63,334 nucleotides of DNA, taken from a virus. The notes under the pieces are model-generated. The model saw nothing but the letters and a program-made list of their open reading frames with translations, did not search any database and was not told the DNA's origin. The position numbers and the translations under genes are program-made. The stretch lies in the IMG/VR virus record IMGVR_UViG_3300047494_000258, positions 1 to 63,334 of that record. The stretch is one strand, 5' to 3'. This document shows, in pieces, positions 1 through 8,083 of the stretch. Every line of letters starts with the position of its first letter. Within the stretch, counting starts at the first letter, position 1.

Positions 1-384
1 TTAGACCTGATCGATACCGTAGGGTAGTGGCTCGGCGATCTGTAGATCAATGTAGGTGCCCCCAACGTGGATGACGTAGCAAAGGCGACCATGCCATTTG
101 CGGGTGAACTCACGGTCATCTCTGGTGTACGGCAAGAATGGGCAGTTGTCACTTTTCATCCAAGCAACCATGGCTTCGAGCATCTCGGCCGGCGACCAAG
201 GCCTTGCAATCCAAGGCATCGCAAAATAGTCGAGATCGCGCGCCAGCGACCCTTGAGCCATCAGGCAGTACCCGTGGTCTTTGGCGATCGCTTTGAGCGG
301 CTCAAAGAGAAAGTGATGGCACTTCTGGGCAGTTTCGAAGTTCCCGGGAAACCTTCGCGACTCGGTTCCCACGCTATCGACCAT
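1..384 (-). CDS. Phage protein with nucleotidyltransferase-like motif
   Basis: About 127 residues from ATG 384, which overlaps the end of the upstream DUF6527 gene; a longer in-frame reading to 441 exists, but the overlap favours 384. The stop TAA is complete at 3-1. Around residues 42-53 it reads AQGSLARDLDYF, which resembles the GS-x-A/R...D-x-D signature of nucleotidyltransferase-fold proteins. Trp-rich stretches follow. Similar short proteins occur near phage lysis genes with no known role. It is the most distal visible gene of the late operon. Function is not assigned; the nucleotidyltransferase link is inference from one motif. Confidence 0.7.
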   Translation of the reverse strand: MVDSVGTESRRFPGNFETAQKCHHFLFEPLKAIAKDHGYCLMAQGSLARDLDYFAMPWIARPWSPAEMLEAMVAWMKSDNCPFLPYTRDDREFTRKWHGRLCYVIHVGGTYIDLQIAEPLPYGIDQV

Positions 385-691
385 CCGGGAAATCCGGCAG
401 ATCGACAGTCTGGCCGGCCAACGCGTGCATTGAGTCCGCAAGAAACTCGATCCTCCCCTCCTTCACCCAAGAGTGACAAACATCCCGGCGAACGCCATTG
501 TCTTCCCACCACGTCATCACGGATGGATGAAAGGTAGGAGCATCGGGGTTGTCGTTATAGGACCAGACAAAATTGCTGCTGTAAGCGCCTGGCGGCGCGA
601 TCCCGACGACATGGGACATCTTGCAGCCCGGACACCAGAATGCGACCTGATAGTCGCAGACGCTCCTAAGTTTTGTGCCGAGACGCCCCAT
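374..691 (-). CDS. DUF6527-like zinc-binding phage protein
   Basis: 105 residues starting at an ATG that overlaps the stop of the upstream membrane gene (TGATG). It has a CPGC pair near residue 20, a C-H-x-W motif near 72-75, and the pattern of Trp and PSV segments seen in the DUF6527 family, small presumably metal-binding phage proteins often found downstream of spanin genes. No enzymatic role is established. It belongs to the tightly packed distal lysis cluster and is probably co-translated with its neighbours. Confidence 0.7.
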   Translation of the reverse strand: MGRLGTKLRSVCDYQVAFWCPGCKMSHVVGIAPPGAYSSNFVWSYNDNPDAPTFHPSVMTWWEDNGVRRDVCHSWVKEGRIEFLADSMHALAGQTVDLPDFPDGR

Positions 692-906
692 CAGCCGATA
701 TCCATCAGGCTGAACATGTAAACGACGAAGCCAACCAGCACGATCCCAACCGCCACGTCGATCGAGATCAGCGGGGTCCAGGAGAAATGCCAGTAGCCGA
801 AGGCGCGAAACACGTTAACGGCCAGCAAAACAACCAGCGAGAGCAGAAGCAAGGCGATGCTGCCGTCCACGATAAGCATGGTCCAGCCAAATGATGTGTC
901 GTTCAT
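691..906 (-). CDS. Small two-TM membrane protein
   Basis: 71 residues with two clear hydrophobic spans, roughly residues 10-33 and 46-68, separated by a short loop containing WHFSWTP. No recognised family. Its place after the Rz/Rz1-type genes suggests an inner-membrane role around lysis or superinfection, but it could equally be an accessory gene. Start ATG 906. Confidence 0.65.
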   Translation of the reverse strand: MNDTSFGWTMLIVDGSIALLLLSLVVLLAVNVFRAFGYWHFSWTPLISIDVAVGIVLVGFVVYMFSLMDIG

Positions 907-925
907 GGATACACCCCGAAAAGGT

Positions 926-1113
926 TCAGCCGATATCGATATCAGGATCTGGGAAGCCAGATACCTTCCAACCCGTGATCACCAGGAAGACGCAAGCGCG
1001 ATGGCAGAATTCGAGCTTCAGCCCGAGCACGCCGAAAACGAGCGCGGGATGCCAAAGAGCGAAAGCCAGATCGGAAAAGTGACGATCGCTTGAAGAATGC
1101 GAAGCGGGCTCAT
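926..1113 (-). pseudogene. Possible frameshifted small membrane protein
   Basis: An ATG at 1113 overlaps the stop of the o-spanin gene (ATGA) and opens a 31-residue hydrophobic reading frame that stops at 1018. A second frame continues immediately with hydrophobic, membrane-like sequence to a stop at 926. Joined by one frameshift the two would make a ~62-residue membrane protein. It may instead be just the 31-residue peptide, so the pseudogene reading is tentative. Confidence 0.35.
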
Positions 1114-1418
1114 TGGCAGGCCTCGATCGCAGCGAGCAGCTCGCTTTCGTAGCCTTGTCTCTGCAAGCGTTCGACGCGCAGCGCTTGCATCTGCGTCCAT
1201 GCATCCGATCCGAGCGGCAGCGCGTCGACGGCGAAAGCTGGCGGCACCGGTGCGTCGATCTTGCAGGGCACGGGTACCGGGACCTTGACCTCGGTTACTT
1301 CTGGCGCTGACGGGACTGTCGTACATCCGGTCAGTAGCGCCAGGACAATAAGGACCAGCACCACCAGGTAGACAGCATCGACAAGGCCGAACTTGTCTTC
1401 GTGAGTATCGATCGTCAT
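1110..1418 (-). CDS. Outer-membrane spanin lipoprotein (Rz1-like)
   Basis: 102 residues with an N-terminal hydrophobic segment ending in a lipobox-like LLTGC near residue 32, followed by a Pro/Val-rich stretch typical of o-spanins. Such proteins are anchored in the outer membrane and pair with an Rz i-spanin to fuse the two membranes at lysis. The gene starts 4 bp inside the end of the upstream coiled-coil membrane gene, the usual Rz/Rz1 arrangement. A longer pre-lipobox region than usual (31 residues) suggests a start further in, or a long signal peptide. Confidence 0.75.
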   Translation of the reverse strand: MTIDTHEDKFGLVDAVYLVVLVLIVLALLTGCTTVPSAPEVTEVKVPVPVPCKIDAPVPPAFAVDALPLGSDAWTQMQALRVERLQRQGYESELLAAIEACQ

Positions 1419-1864
1419 TTCTTGGCCCTTTCCTGTTTGAGTTCAGCATCAAAATCGGAAGCGGCGGCCTTACAGGAGTCGCCAGCCGGTTCTTTGGCTG
1501 CCAGCAGGGCCGCAATGGCGGCTTCCTTCGATTGGTTTGCCGCCTTTGCTGTCTGCATAGCCTCAGCCGCCCTTTTTGCGTTGGCGGCGCTTTCAGCCTT
1601 CAGATCGGCCACCGCAGCACTCTGAGTGTTCGTGTCGGTCTGGAGCTGGTTGTAGGAGGCCTGCAGCGTGGCCAGATCAGTTTGTGCTTTGGCCAACACT
1701 GGATCATCGAAATGCTTGGCGATCCGGAATCCGCCATAGGCGATCCCGCCCACTACAGCGAGGACCAGAAGGATCAGCGCGACCCACTTGGCCACGCCCA
1801 ACCCGGCCTTTACTTCGGCGACGCCCGGTACGGCATCCGCCACATCTCCGATGACACTCATCAC
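1415..1864 (-). CDS. Inner-membrane spanin (Rz-like)
   Basis: 149 residues: one transmembrane segment at about residues 27-48, then a long Ala/Gln/Lys-rich coiled coil extending to the C terminus with a single Cys near 131. This is the architecture of an Rz-type i-spanin, which reaches across the periplasm to the Rz1 lipoprotein. It overlaps the o-spanin gene downstream by 4 bp and the upstream secreted protein gene by 4 bp. Assignment rests on architecture and context, not on a strong family motif. Confidence 0.72.
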   Translation of the reverse strand: MMSVIGDVADAVPGVAEVKAGLGVAKWVALILLVLAVVGGIAYGGFRIAKHFDDPVLAKAQTDLATLQASYNQLQTDTNTQSAAVADLKAESAANAKRAAEAMQTAKAANQSKEAAIAALLAAKEPAGDSCKAAASDFDAELKQERAKK

Positions 1865-2184
1865 ATATCCTTTACTGGTTGAAATCGTTCGTATCCGAGG
1901 CGGAGTGGCGGTTCGTCTGGACTAATCCAGATATCCACGTAGTCGCCAGCAGCCCAGTTCGTGAGGAAATAACAGCCCGTCCTTGTCGTCCCATCGGTCA
2001 GAATGAAATCGACGTGCGATCGACCCTGATCACAACCTGAGGTATCGCCCCACCTCAGGACGATGTAGACACCCGGAAGAGCAAGAGTCCGGTTTTCGCC
2101 GTTGTGGCGTTCGAGCAGCGTGAAAGGCTCAGCAGGCGCCGGCAGAGCGAAAAGCGCTGCCAGAACCAGTGCGAGCAACCTCAT
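1861..2184 (-). CDS. Small secreted protein of the lysis cassette
   Basis: 107 residues with a Sec signal peptide (hydrophobic residues 3-16, probable cleavage after an APA motif near residue 18). The mature part has two Cys that could form a disulfide and is rich in Trp, Tyr and Asp. No known family is recognised. It starts with ATGA overlap on the holin gene stop and is packed between holin and i-spanin, so a periplasmic lysis-associated role is plausible but unproven. Confidence 0.65.
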   Translation of the reverse strand: MRLLALVLAALFALPAPAEPFTLLERHNGENRTLALPGVYIVLRWGDTSGCDQGRSHVDFILTDGTTRTGCYFLTNWAAGDYVDIWISPDEPPLRLGYERFQPVKDM

Positions 2185-2435
2185 GGTTTATCGGTGAATG
2201 CCTTGGCTGCGATGCCGACACCAACAACCGCGATCCCGCCGCAGATCGCGGCGAATCCGGTACCGAATGATGTGAAATCGAAGTGGCCCTCGATCGCAGC
2301 GCGGATGCCGCCAAAAATGTATGTTGGGATCGCCCCCAATGAGAGAACGAAGCCACCGACCCGTATTGGGTCGTAACTCGTGGCGTCGTTTTCCGTCAGG
2401 CAGTCGTGGATGATCTTTTTAAGGGTTTGCCACAC
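2181..2435 (-). CDS. Holin-like membrane protein
   Basis: About 84 residues from a GTG at 2435, chosen because a GGAGGG sequence lies six bases upstream; an earlier in-frame GTG at 2456 lacks this site. Two hydrophobic segments (about residues 25-45 and 55-75 of the shorter form) flank a charged loop, and the tail ends in KAFTDKP. Size, topology and place between endolysin and spanins support a holin that permeabilises the inner membrane. The start overlaps the end of the upstream cysteine-peptidase-like gene by 17 bp. Confidence 0.65.
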   Translation of the reverse strand: MWQTLKKIIHDCLTENDATSYDPIRVGGFVLSLGAIPTYIFGGIRAAIEGHFDFTSFGTGFAAICGGIAVVGVGIAAKAFTDKP

Positions 2436-2919
2436 GAGCAGCCCTCCTCGCTTCACGACTCCGCTGGCGGATGTTCTTTTGGTCCGGACGCTGGCATGTC
2501 TTGACCAGGATGCCGATCAGCCAGTCCTTCGGATCGCCGGCCAGTCCGGTGCGGGCGGGATGCGGATCAAACTCGACTTCACCGTTCTTACCGACGACGG
2601 CGTGCCAGATGCCACGGCCGCGCGGTGATGGGCCAGCCATGTAGTGGTAGAGATCCGCTGCGCTGAGCAGGTGCGCATGATCTTGAAAGGCCAGCCAGTT
2701 CATACGTAGGAAGGCGTAGCCGCGGACACTCAAGAATGCATCGACAGAATCCCAAGCGTCGTCGAATCGGCCCTGCACCTGGTCGAGTAAGAAATGTGGA
2801 ACGTCAGTGATCGGCAGATCAAGCAGGCTGGCGAAGACCGCGCGCATGCAGTCGCCCCATTGGGTCTGCTTACCGTCTGGCCCCCACTCAGCCATAAGCA
2901 GCTGGTCGACCGGTGTCAT
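2419..2919 (-). CDS. Putative C39/papain-fold cysteine-peptidase-like protein (copy 1)
   Basis: 166 residues. GDCMRA places a Cys at residue 24 ahead of a helix and a DLP turn; His106 lies in WHAVV and Asp118 in FDPHP. This Cys-His-Asp order matches papain-fold peptidase-like proteins of phages. A paralogue with the same C/H/D spacing is encoded at 38,278-38,694. The C terminus here adds a basic tail (RQRSREARRAARVANP). The substrate is unknown; in this position among lysis genes it could act on peptidoglycan peptides, but this is inference. Confidence 0.6.
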   Translation of the reverse strand: MTPVDQLLMAEWGPDGKQTQWGDCMRAVFASLLDLPITDVPHFLLDQVQGRFDDAWDSVDAFLSVRGYAFLRMNWLAFQDHAHLLSAADLYHYMAGPSPRGRGIWHAVVGKNGEVEFDPHPARTGLAGDPKDWLIGILVKTCQRPDQKNIRQRSREARRAARVANP

Positions 2920-3407
2920 TCCTGTGCCTCGTTCAGGCCCTGATCGTGATGGATGATCTCGATCGATGAGAACTGATAGCCCTCCTTACCGTACCGCTGC
3001 GCCATCCAGACCGGATGCGGGAGATCATGGATCCCTTCATCCTTGCCGATGTGGTGGTTTTTGCAGAGTAGGAGCCCGTTCACATTCATGTCGTCTACGA
3101 ACATGTAAGGGTCCGATTCGTCGAAGCTGCCCCAGGCGAACTGTGGAAACTCTTTTCTGATCACCGAACCAGGCGACCAGTCCACCATCTCAGCGAAGCT
3201 GCGTTCGATCGGATAGTGGTGTGCCTCGAGCGGATGGCCGGTTTCTTCAGCCGTGCAGTTGCAGACGTAGCACCGGCCCTGCTCGCGCTCGATCAGATGA
3301 AGGCGCGACTTGCGGAACAGCGTGGTGGTCTTCCGGGGATCGTGGCCAGGGATATTCACGTCGACCTGAAACGTGTTCTTTTCTTCGTGGACGTCCTTGA
3401 CACTCAT
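2916..3407 (-). CDS. HNH-like protein of the lysis region
   Basis: 163 residues. It contains a CYVC pair near residue 46, EAHHYPIE near 61, and a later NGLLLCKNHH segment, an arrangement resembling an HNH nuclease with a structural zinc site. Similar proteins are found near phage lysis and packaging genes. It starts within the endolysin stop (ATGA overlap) and ends over the next gene, so it is co-translated with the lysis genes. Catalytic activity is not certain. Confidence 0.6.
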   Translation of the reverse strand: MSVKDVHEEKNTFQVDVNIPGHDPRKTTTLFRKSRLHLIEREQGRCYVCNCTAEETGHPLEAHHYPIERSFAEMVDWSPGSVIRKEFPQFAWGSFDESDPYMFVDDMNVNGLLLCKNHHIGKDEGIHDLPHPVWMAQRYGKEGYQFSSIEIIHHDQGLNEAQE

Positions 3408-3859
3408 GGGGTCACCTCGTCGAGCTTGTCGAGACCGTGCGCTTTAATGATTTCGCAGATCTCGGTTGCATAATTGGGATCGGTCGCATAACCAGCCGCC
3501 GCTACGGCGTGCGCGAATGACTCGCCATCGGTGCACTGGAATGCCGGCGCATAGCGTTCGTTGTCGAGCAGGAACGCTGCATGGTCCTGGATGCTTCCAA
3601 GCCAATCTGTGTAGGCCCGGAAGCGAGCAGTGATGTAGACAGTCTGGCCTTTGACAACCTCGCGCGTGCGCTGAGTGGTGACAGGACCTGTCCAGCTTTG
3701 GTCGGCCTTAATGCCGAATAGATTCATGCCCGGCGCGTGCGCGCCCCAGCCTGACTCGAGAGCAGCTTCAGCCACAGTGAAACTGGCTGGGATCTTTGTG
3801 ACGGCAGCAGACTGGCACGCGGCCGGAGATACGGCAGCGATAAAATCTTTCGGAAGCAT
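3404..3859 (-). CDS. Endolysin, FlgJ/LytG-type glucosaminidase domain
   Basis: 151 residues from ATG 3859 (an in-frame ATG at 3901 lies inside the preceding gene). AEAALESGWG near residues 31-40 holds the catalytic-type Glu of the glucosaminidase family, followed by NLFGIKAD, the repeated FRAY segment, and AGYATDPNYA near the C terminus, all hallmarks of muramidase-2-type enzymes that cut the glycan of peptidoglycan. There is no signal peptide, consistent with release through the nearby holin. Confidence 0.85.
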   Translation of the reverse strand: MLPKDFIAAVSPAACQSAAVTKIPASFTVAEAALESGWGAHAPGMNLFGIKADQSWTGPVTTQRTREVVKGQTVYITARFRAYTDWLGSIQDHAAFLLDNERYAPAFQCTDGESFAHAVAAAGYATDPNYATEICEIIKAHGLDKLDEVTP

Positions 3860-3867
3860 GGGAAGCC

Positions 3868-4335
3868 TTAAAATAGCGCTTTGAATAGGAGAGGCAACCA
3901 TTCCGGCAAACGCCGATAGATCGCCCAGTAGGTCGCGAGGAACAGCACGCTGATGAGCAGCCAGTTCTTTCGGAAAATCTCGCCCATGCGCGCAAAGAAC
4001 TTTGAGATCGCGACGAAGAATCGACCGCCTGTTTTAATGTCAGCGGCGATCGAGACAAGCGGCGATGTGTTTTCAATCACCTGCGCGATGCTCTTGATCG
4101 CCTCGTCGACCTTCGTGGCCGTGCTCTCTGCCGTAAGGCGTAGGCCAGCAGTCATGTCCGTGTTCTGCTTGAGATTTGCTTCGAACACGTCGAGACGGTT
4201 CTCGATCAGCGACATGCGACGCTCGCCAGCCTCGAACTGTATGGCGTAGCGCGACGACTCCGCGCGACGTTCAGGCCCACGATATTCACCATCGTTCGCC
4301 GGTTGACGAATGCCGCCTTCATCGTTCTGATGCAT
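3868..4335 (-). CDS. Coiled-coil membrane protein of the lysis region
   Basis: 155 residues from ATG 4335 (another in-frame ATG lies at 4383). The N-terminal half is hydrophilic with RGPERR near residue 19 and a long coiled coil; the C-terminal part has one or two hydrophobic segments (about 108-140). This layout matches annotated phage holin-associated or antiholin-like proteins, but no strong signature is visible. It lies directly upstream of the endolysin. Confidence 0.6.
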   Translation of the reverse strand: MHQNDEGGIRQPANDGEYRGPERRAESSRYAIQFEAGERRMSLIENRLDVFEANLKQNTDMTAGLRLTAESTATKVDEAIKSIAQVIENTSPLVSIAADIKTGGRFFVAISKFFARMGEIFRKNWLLISVLFLATYWAIYRRLPEWLPLLFKALF

Positions 4336-4426
4336 GTGGAATTCCGGTAGAGCCAAATAAATAGCCCGCTTGGGAGCGGGCATGGCGTGATACGCTAAAG
4401 TCAGAAAAAACGACTTGGAGAAAGAA

Positions 4427-4632
4427 ATGCCTCAAGACATCGGGATGGCCGAGCTGGCCGCTCAGGTTCAGGAACTAGCCATTCAATTGGCCAAAGTGCC
4501 GCGATCAGCACAAAAATCTGGCGACAGCGATTCACACCGTGCTCAAGCGGGTCGAGAGCAACACCGGCAACAGCGGCGTGATCCTTTCCGCGATCAAAGA
4601 TTTGGCCCAAAAGGCTAAGGACTGCGCCTAAG
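4427..4632 (+). pseudogene. Rightward small gene split by a frameshift
   Basis: A GGAG-preceded ATG at 4427 opens a helical N terminus (AELAAQVQELAIQLAK) on the strand opposite to all neighbours. After about codon 22 the coding-like sequence moves to another frame (DQHKNLATAIHTVLKRVES and onward to KAKDCA, stop at 4632). The 206-nt span is not a multiple of three, so one shift near 4485-4505 is needed. Either a broken ~68-residue helical protein or an unrecognised recoding event. It runs convergently into the membrane gene at 4628. Confidence 0.45.
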
Positions 4633-4912
4633 CCGGTGTCTTGCTAGCTTGGTACGAATTCCATGCCACGACAGCGGCAAACGTGGCTGCGAGCGTGACC
4701 ATTCCCCACAGGTTTTTGACGAAGAACCATGCGGCCACAAACAGTGCCGCCTTTGTCACAACTTGAGCTGCTGGCGCGCCAATCTTTCCGCCCAGCCATG
4801 CCTCGAATGGATTCACCTCAGAGCCCCCGTGGCTCAGAACATAGAGAGTGAGGGCCGAGTCACCGAGAGCGAAGAGCACAAAGAGAAGATAAGCGATATG
4901 CAGAGTGGTCAT
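4628..4912 (-). CDS. Multi-pass small membrane protein
   Basis: 94 residues with three or four hydrophobic segments (about 4-24, 47-64 and 69-87) and a conserved-looking VNPFEAWLGGK loop. It resembles the DUF5658-type small membrane proteins seen in phages and bacteria, without known function. It sits between the fibre genes and the lysis cassette, so a holin-type or accessory role cannot be excluded. Confidence 0.6.
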   Translation of the reverse strand: MTTLHIAYLLFVLFALGDSALTLYVLSHGGSEVNPFEAWLGGKIGAPAAQVVTKAALFVAAWFFVKNLWGMVTLAATFAAVVAWNSYQASKTPA

Positions 4913-4921
4913 GGTAATGGC

Positions 4922-5344
4922 CTAGTTCGTGATAGGAATGGGATTGCCGTTTGCGTCTAGCATGACGTTACCGTTGGCATCGAGTTCATAAACCGGCGAC
5001 GGCGGGTTGACAGGCAATGGCGTGGAGTCCGGCGCAAAGATCAGCTTCGGAAACAGCGGCGTGATCGTGAATGGCGCCAGGGATGCTGGCAAAGGTACCT
5101 GCGACGCGACGTTAACGTTAAACATACCGTCACTCGCCATCGCGGGCGCCGTGCCCGTGCTGCCGTCTTGGTTCGTCACAGTGAGAGTTGCGCCTGTCGG
5201 CTTGTAGAGCGGGCCAATATAGGCAATGCAGACCTGAGTCGGGTCGACCAGCGGGTTTCCGGTGCCGTCATCGCCGAAGGCTTCGACGAAAGCGGCAATC
5301 GCTGCGGCTTGAGTCGGGAAGACCAGAAAGAAGTTCTGCCACAT
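4922..5344 (-). CDS. Probable tail-fibre-associated protein
   Basis: 140 residues from ATG 5344, preceded by AAGGG. The N terminus is MWQNFFLVFPTQAAAIAAF and the C terminus carries the repeat DANGNVMLDANGNPIPI, a pattern common at the ends of phage fibre-assembly or cap proteins. It follows the large fibre/spike gene by overlap and precedes the lysis genes. Exact role unknown; chaperone or fibre tip are the likeliest alternatives. Confidence 0.55.
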   Translation of the reverse strand: MWQNFFLVFPTQAAAIAAFVEAFGDDGTGNPLVDPTQVCIAYIGPLYKPTGATLTVTNQDGSTGTAPAMASDGMFNVNVASQVPLPASLAPFTITPLFPKLIFAPDSTPLPVNPPSPVYELDANGNVMLDANGNPIPITN

Positions 5345-5355
5345 AGTCGAACCCT

Positions 5356-7557
5356 TTAGGCGCTGGCGCCGGTAATGATCTTCAAAGTCGAATCGTTCGC
5401 CGCCTGGTTGGACAGATGCACTTTGCGGACAACGCCGAAGAGGGGCGTTGTGGTGTCCTGCTGCGAACCTAGCGTAAGGGTGTTCATCCCTGTCGGGGCA
5501 GTGCCACCAGTTCCTGCGAAAATAGACCCGGCATCGATACAAGAATCAGAGTTAGGGATGCCGTAGCTAATGGCTTGACGATGTACGGTCCCAACGGCAA
5601 TCGCCCCAAGGCTGAGGCCCGTTTGTTGCACACCAGCTGCTGTTACATAGCTATTTGCGGTTCCGCTTACCAAGAACGCGAGAACTCGATTGGTGGCGGT
5701 CCCATTGCTAAGTTCAGCAGCCGCTCCCGAGTTGAGGCCGGAATTAGGCGTCTGATTAACCGTAAACTCCACCTGCAACGTGCCCTGACTCGCATTGATG
5801 CTCGGCGTGGCGCTGCACAGGTCTTGCTGACACTGAACGGCTGCGTTCGTGGTGAAGATCACGTCTGAGGCTACGTCCGTCGAGGCCACCACTTGCTCGA
5901 GCTGAGGAGCACCGATACGGATGTTGAAGTTGTATGCGGTGCCGTTTACAAATGAAGCAAACAGGCCGTGATAAACACTTGTCGTACCAGCTGGGGCGAC
6001 AGCTGTGCCTTGAGCCCTTTGCGTACCGAGAGCAGCACTTGTTGGGGCAACCGCTGTGTTCAGCATGGTGCCGCCGCCCGCAGCCGTCATAGTGACCGTT
6101 GCTGCAGAAGGATTGAACGTCCCTGAGTTGCAGCGCAGGAAGAAGGAACCTGTCCAATACTGCCCAGGAGAGGCAGTAACCTGCGTCGTTGTGTCGAAGT
6201 AAATAAACAAATTTGACGTTGCAGTACACGTCCCAACCACGCTGAATTCGGTGTATGGGATGCCGTTTTCTGTGCCGATGCCGACAACCGAAACCGTGAC
6301 GCCAGTCGGCGTTGATGGTGTATTCCAATTGGTCGGCAACGTACCTGCTCCGCCGCCCACCATGGTGTTATTGCGAATCGAATTCGTCCGCGCGCCCCAC
6401 GCTCTGAGGCCAATCGCTGGATTCGTCAGGTCAATCGGCGTGCCAGCGTAGCTCTCAATGATGTTGTTGATGACTGCAGCGCCGCTGGTCGGCCGATACG
6501 ACGATGGCTGCTCGCCGTAGTTGCACTGCGAGCCATAGACCAGGATGTCGGTGTTGCCGCCACCATGATCTTGCACATAGCAGACCTGACAGCGATTGTC
6601 GCCTGTGTAGAGCTTCTGTCCGGTGTAGGTGAACTGCTGCCACTGCGTTGTCACAGTGTAAGTGTTTATGTGAACCGTGCCATCCCAGTCGACGAATCCG
6701 AAGTTCACGCTTTGACTGACGCCAGTGTTTGACTTCATCCAGATGGCGTTCGTGATGTACTGCAGCGGCGTCAGGCTAGGCACTTGGTAAAGTCGTGCCG
6801 TGCCTACTGTAATCTGGATGCGCGATGCGGTATTGCCACCTAGCGGGTCAGTGAACGCATTTTGCGTCACCGTGACGCCACCGCCACCGGTAGCCCAATT
6901 GCTCGGGCTGTTCGAGTATGGGACCAGATTCTCTTGGGTCACATTGCCGAGGCGCGTGGTAAAGAACTGTGAACCGTCGACGCCGGTGCCGTGGTAGGGA
7001 TAGGCGAGCACGCCTGTGCTCACATACTCAGACGCGATTGTTGGGTTAAGTGATGCGCTCTTATATTCTAACTGTCCTGAAGTGCACGAGCCTGTCACGG
7101 TTGAAGTCAAAATGCCTGCTGTGCAGGTGACAGCGATTGCAACCCTGACGTTCGCACCTTGGCCGACTAAAGTGCCTGTTGCTGCGCCCGACAAAACCAC
7201 CGTACCGGTACCAGAGAAACTCACCACGTAGCTACCAGCGCCAACCGTGTTGCCCTGTGTGGTCAACACCGAAGAGTTGGCGTAGAGATTCTTCACATAT
7301 CGCAGCTTGGGGAAGCACGCCTCATTCGCAGCAAGCTGGTTCACACACGAGTCGTTGTCGGACTGCGTGGTGCCGCTTGCTCGAGAGAAGCTAAAGCCGA
7401 CCGGAAGCGAACCTTGAGTAAGGTCCCACCCATAGGTGTATTTGAAAACACCTTTGCCGCTTGAGCCATTCAGCAATACTCGACGCGGCCCCATCAGACC
7501 CAGTCCAGCGATGCCAGACATTTCGCCATAGCGGCGAAGCAGATCGAGGATCAGCAT
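5356..7557 (-). CDS. Large tail fibre/spike protein with carbohydrate-binding-like modules
   Basis: 733 residues, beta-rich and poor in charge. Two CBM-like jelly-roll modules can be made out from segments such as NLVPYSNSPSNW (about residue 210) and NSIRNNTMVGG (about 391), each followed by regularly spaced aromatic strands. The C terminus resembles a LamG/concanavalin-like end (GTLQVEFTV, VRKVHLSNQ). A receptor-binding or decoration role is likely. It lies downstream of the tail fibre and a small structural gene. No variable repeat of the DGR is present here. Confidence 0.65.
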   Translation of the reverse strand: MLILDLLRRYGEMSGIAGLGLMGPRRVLLNGSSGKGVFKYTYGWDLTQGSLPVGFSFSRASGTTQSDNDSCVNQLAANEACFPKLRYVKNLYANSSVLTTQGNTVGAGSYVVSFSGTGTVVLSGAATGTLVGQGANVRVAIAVTCTAGILTSTVTGSCTSGQLEYKSASLNPTIASEYVSTGVLAYPYHGTGVDGSQFFTTRLGNVTQENLVPYSNSPSNWATGGGGVTVTQNAFTDPLGGNTASRIQITVGTARLYQVPSLTPLQYITNAIWMKSNTGVSQSVNFGFVDWDGTVHINTYTVTTQWQQFTYTGQKLYTGDNRCQVCYVQDHGGGNTDILVYGSQCNYGEQPSSYRPTSGAAVINNIIESYAGTPIDLTNPAIGLRAWGARTNSIRNNTMVGGGAGTLPTNWNTPSTPTGVTVSVVGIGTENGIPYTEFSVVGTCTATSNLFIYFDTTTQVTASPGQYWTGSFFLRCNSGTFNPSAATVTMTAAGGGTMLNTAVAPTSAALGTQRAQGTAVAPAGTTSVYHGLFASFVNGTAYNFNIRIGAPQLEQVVASTDVASDVIFTTNAAVQCQQDLCSATPSINASQGTLQVEFTVNQTPNSGLNSGAAAELSNGTATNRVLAFLVSGTANSYVTAAGVQQTGLSLGAIAVGTVHRQAISYGIPNSDSCIDAGSIFAGTGGTAPTGMNTLTLGSQQDTTTPLFGVVRKVHLSNQAANDSTLKIITGASA

Positions 7558-7558
7558 C

Positions 7559-8071
7559 TCAGTCTTGCAAGAAGCCGAATGTGACCGTCAGATCGGTTGT
7601 CGCCGTCGGAGTCAATGCGCCTCGCGCAATCAGAGCGGCGTAGAGCATGGTGGCGCCGGCAGCCGCCACGATGTCTTTCGCAATGTTGAGCGCTTGGTAC
7701 AAGACGGGCGTGCCGATCGAGATTGGCAATGTCATGGCGCCAGCGAAAATGACCTTAGCAGCGTCTGCCGCCGCCAGCGACGCTGTTGCATGATCATTGA
7801 AGGTCGAGGCGCTTGGGTTAGCGCTGAATAGCACCACATCAACTTCAGCGGACTGCGCCGAATTGAAGATCGCGGCAACGGACTGCAGCAACCCACTTCC
7901 CGGACCATCTGCGCGCAGCGCCCCGTTCAGAGTGATCAGGCCACCAATGCACTGGCCAGACGAATAGGCTGCGGCTGTGACGGCCGGCGCGGCTTGAACT
8001 TCGACAGTGATTCCACCGGCAGCGGCGAAAGGGAACGTTTTTCCATTGGCCGCGGTAGTTGTAGCAGACAT
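7559..8071 (-). CDS. Structural protein downstream of tail fibre
   Basis: 170 residues, Ala/Thr-rich and beta-strand-like with no signal peptide, ending TATTDLTVTFGFLQD. Related proteins are found beside fibre genes of proteobacterial prophages and are annotated as phage structural proteins. Trimming of the fibre or a capsid/tail decoration role is possible. Placement between two fibre genes is the main support. Confidence 0.55.
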   Translation of the reverse strand: MSATTTAANGKTFPFAAAGGITVEVQAAPAVTAAAYSSGQCIGGLITLNGALRADGPGSGLLQSVAAIFNSAQSAEVDVVLFSANPSASTFNDHATASLAAADAAKVIFAGAMTLPISIGTPVLYQALNIAKDIVAAAGATMLYAALIARGALTPTATTDLTVTFGFLQD

Positions 8072-8083
8072 GCGTGCTCCTGG

